From assembly GCA_025463515.1 (NCBI GenBank), contig JAODAQ010000013.1, forward strand, positions 28,466-92,465: a stretch of 64,000 bases of DNA. Reading direction: 5' to 3'. The notes beneath the pieces were generated by a model. The model saw only the letters and a list, made by a program, of their open reading frames with translations, was not told the origin of the DNA and made no database searches. A program made the position numbers and the translations under genes. Shown here piece by piece: positions 62,509 to 64,000 of this stretch (its first letter is position 1; the number at the start of each line of letters is the position of its first letter). This DNA comes from Rhodoglobus sp. (GTDB lineage Bacteria; Actinomycetota; Actinomycetes; Actinomycetales; Microbacteriaceae).

Positions 62509-63678
62509 CTACAGCGCCGCGAGCTCGGCGAGCAGTGCGTCGCCGGGTGCTGCGTAGTCGGACTTCGCGTCGATCTCGGCGCGGCCCAGCAGCTCGTCCA
62601 TCTTGCGACGGCGGTTGCGGTTGATGAGCGTCACGACCGTGCCCTGCTTGCCGGCGCGGCCGGTGCGGCCCGAGCGGTGCAGGTAGGTCTTGTACTCCTC
62701 GGGGGCGTCGGCCTGGATGACCAGCGAGATGTCGTCGACGTGGATGCCGCGTGCCGCGACGTCCGTCGCGACGAGCACGTTGACCCGGCCGCTGGTGAGC
62801 AGCTGCAGGTTGCGCGTGCGGCGCGACTGGTTGAGGTCGCCGTGCAGGCTCGTTGCGGGGATGCCGGCATCCTCGAGGTAGTCGCTCATCTCCTCGGCGA
62901 ACGCACGCGTGCGCGTGAAGATGAGGGTCTTGCCGTCGCCGGCCGCGAGCTCCTCGATGATGGCGCGCTTGTCGCGCTGCTCGATGAGGAGCACGCGGTG
63001 GTCGATCGTCGAGGACGCCTGGTCCTCCCCAGCGACCTCGTGCACGGCCGGGTCCACGAGGAACTCGTTGACGAGCGTCGCAACGCCCTTGTCGAGGGTG
63101 GCCGAGAACAGCAGCTTCTGGCCGCCCTGGCTGGTCTCCTTGAGGATGCGCTGCACGGGCTCGAGGAAGCCGAGGTCGCACATGTGGTCGGCCTCGTCGA
63201 GCACGGTGACGATCACGTTGCTGAGGTCGAGGCGACCCTGCTCGATGAGGTCCTCGACGCGGCCCGGGGTCGCGATGACGATGTCGACGCCGCGCTGGAG
63301 TGCCGAGACCTGCTTGTACTGCGGGACACCGCCGACGATGGTCGTCGTGAACAGGCCGACGGAGCGGGCGATGGGCTGCACCGTGCGGTCGATCTGCTGC
63401 GCGAGCTCGCGCGTGGGGGCGAGGATCAGCGCACGGGGCTTGCGGCCCATCTGGCGGTCCTTGCCTCCGTTGTTCTCCATGAGGCGCTCGACGAGCGGGG
63501 CGCCGAAGGCGATGGTCTTGCCGGAGCCGGTCTTGCCGCGGCCGAGCACGTCGCGTCCGGCGAGCGTGTCGGGCAGGGTGTCGACCTGAATCGGGAACGC
63601 CTCGGTCTTGCCGTCCGCCGCGAGGGCGGCGACGATCGGGGCGGGCACGCCGAGCGTGCTGAAAGTAGGTGTAGTCAA
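62509..63678 (-). CDS. DEAD-box ATP-dependent RNA helicase
   Basis: A 389-residue DEAD-box protein with the Q motif (FSTLGVPAPIVAALAADGKTEAFPIQ), GRGKTGSGKT (motif I), ILAPTRELAQQI (Ia), TPGR (Ib), VLDEADHM (II), LFSATL (III), FTRTRAFAEEM (IV), ATDVAARGIHV (V) and HRSGRTGRAG (VI). It unwinds RNA secondary structure. The short C-terminus (about 30 residues) lacks a dedicated RNA-binding domain. The start is TTG (LTTPTFS), with GAAAGG about 10 nt upstream; the frame continues upstream without family similarity. A leader of about 220 nt follows before the next gene. Confidence 0.88.
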   Translation of the reverse strand: MTTPTFSTLGVPAPIVAALAADGKTEAFPIQVDTLPDTLAGRDVLGRGKTGSGKTIAFGAPLVERLMENNGGKDRQMGRKPRALILAPTRELAQQIDRTVQPIARSVGLFTTTIVGGVPQYKQVSALQRGVDIVIATPGRVEDLIEQGRLDLSNVIVTVLDEADHMCDLGFLEPVQRILKETSQGGQKLLFSATLDKGVATLVNEFLVDPAVHEVAGEDQASSTIDHRVLLIEQRDKRAIIEELAAGDGKTLIFTRTRAFAEEMSDYLEDAGIPATSLHGDLNQSRRTRNLQLLTSGRVNVLVATDVAARGIHVDDISLVIQADAPEEYKTYLHRSGRTGRAGKQGTVVTLINRNRRRKMDELLGRAEIDAKSDYAAPGDALLAELAAL

Positions 63679-63901
63679 AGCTGGTGCCTTTCGGGCATCG
63701 GGCTGTCGGGGGGAGTTTCCGCACTGCTGGCAGTGCACGACCATGTGGCCGTCATCCGGAAGCCAAGGCGAAGGTGCCGAGTGGCACATCCGTTCGCCGA
63801 GAAGAATTTCAGCCGAGCGGAGCCTTCAAGGATCCGCGGCGAGGGAAGCGTTCTACGACGCGAGAAGCGCGAGAACGCGCTGCAAGTACCTCGAGTCTAG
63901 G
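63679..63901 (-). other. Leader region of the helicase gene, no gene seen
   Basis: About 220 nt between the helicase start and the next stop codon. It holds GAAAGG as ribosome-binding site and several CGAGAA/TTCTCG-type short inverted repeats (around 63840-63880) that could fold into a 5' leader. No riboswitch or coding sequence is recognised. Confidence 0.35.
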
Positions 63902-64000
63902 TCATTCCGGGCTTCCGCGTCGAATGACGGCGAGCAGACGCCATCCGCGCCACTGCCAGAACGCCCAGAGGACCGGCCAGGCGAGTAGCGCGCCAGGGCC
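63902..64000 (-). CDS. C-terminal end of a membrane protein, cut by the window edge
   Basis: The minus strand from the window end gives GALLAWPVLWAFWQWRGWRLLAVIRRGSPE and a stop, a Trp-rich hydrophobic segment followed by basic residues, like the end of a membrane protein. Only 32 residues are visible, so neither family nor start can be given. Confidence 0.45.
   Translation of the reverse strand, partial: GPGALLAWPVLWAFWQWRGWRLLAVIRRGSPE

Overview
The window is a 64 kb stretch of high-GC, densely coding chromosome. It is almost certainly from an actinobacterium and most likely from the family Microbacteriaceae. The basis is inference from gene content: a DUF222/HNH (13E12-type) endonuclease, two DUF7882-like small proteins, a Pls/PosA-type single-module NRPS, a DUF6153-like protein, GTG and TTG starts, and many genes with a TANNNT hexamer only 6-7 nt before the start codon, the usual sign of leaderless transcription in actinobacteria. 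I saw no rRNA, tRNA, CRISPR array, prophage or complete insertion sequence.

Layout. 0.1-9.4 kb: an amino-acid permease, a Na+/H+ antiporter, an HNH endonuclease, then regulator/enzyme pairs (TetR/quinone oxidoreductase, MarR/SDR, ArsR/AHSA1), each with a readable operator. 9.1-18.9 kb: a zinc-ribbon protein, two DHA2 drug-efflux operons with their own MarR and TetR regulators, a methyltransferase, an eamA-msrB-msrA operon, a dienelactone hydrolase and a DinB protein. 19-27 kb: a histone-H1-like protein, a Pls-type NRPS joined to an M1 peptidase, the phosphopantetheinyl transferase that could activate it, a frameshifted ltrA and a decayed membrane-protein gene. 27-31.6 kb: a cyclic-di-GMP module (RsbQ-like hydrolase, PAS-GAF-GGDEF cyclase, divergent EAL phosphodiesterase) between two DUF7882-like genes, plus a bactofilin-like protein. 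31.6-32.4 kb: a non-coding repeat element, then a GIY-YIG protein. 33-42 kb: glgX-treY-treZ, a TreS-like GH13 enzyme and an SDR, forming a glycogen-to-trehalose block. 42-47 kb: an ECF sigma factor with a membrane partner, a YpfJ-type zinc peptidase, MarR, a TspO-like protein and a third DHA2 transporter. 47.5-55 kb: plsC, a long acyl-CoA dehydrogenase/oxidase and four paralogous lipoproteins interrupted by a tetR-SDR pair. 55-64 kb: recQ, a giant secreted nuclease/5'-nucleotidase, a stand-alone SIP C-terminal domain, a VapBC-like toxin-antitoxin pair, a VanZ protein and a DEAD-box RNA helicase.

Most notable: (1) an RsbQ-type hydrolase translationally coupled to a PAS protein whose output is GGDEF instead of the PP2C phosphatase of RsbP, with an EAL enzyme divergent; (2) two intergenic elements (14910-15211 and 31719-32248) made of nested inverted repeats that share sequence and look like an undescribed MITE-like or structured-RNA family; (3) a palindromic repeat that supplies the last codons and stop of two unrelated genes, with a related string inside treY; (4) a four-member lipoprotein family with shared leaderless promoters and a shared C-terminal motif; (5) the Pls-type NRPS locus, a possible source of an unknown poly-amino acid.
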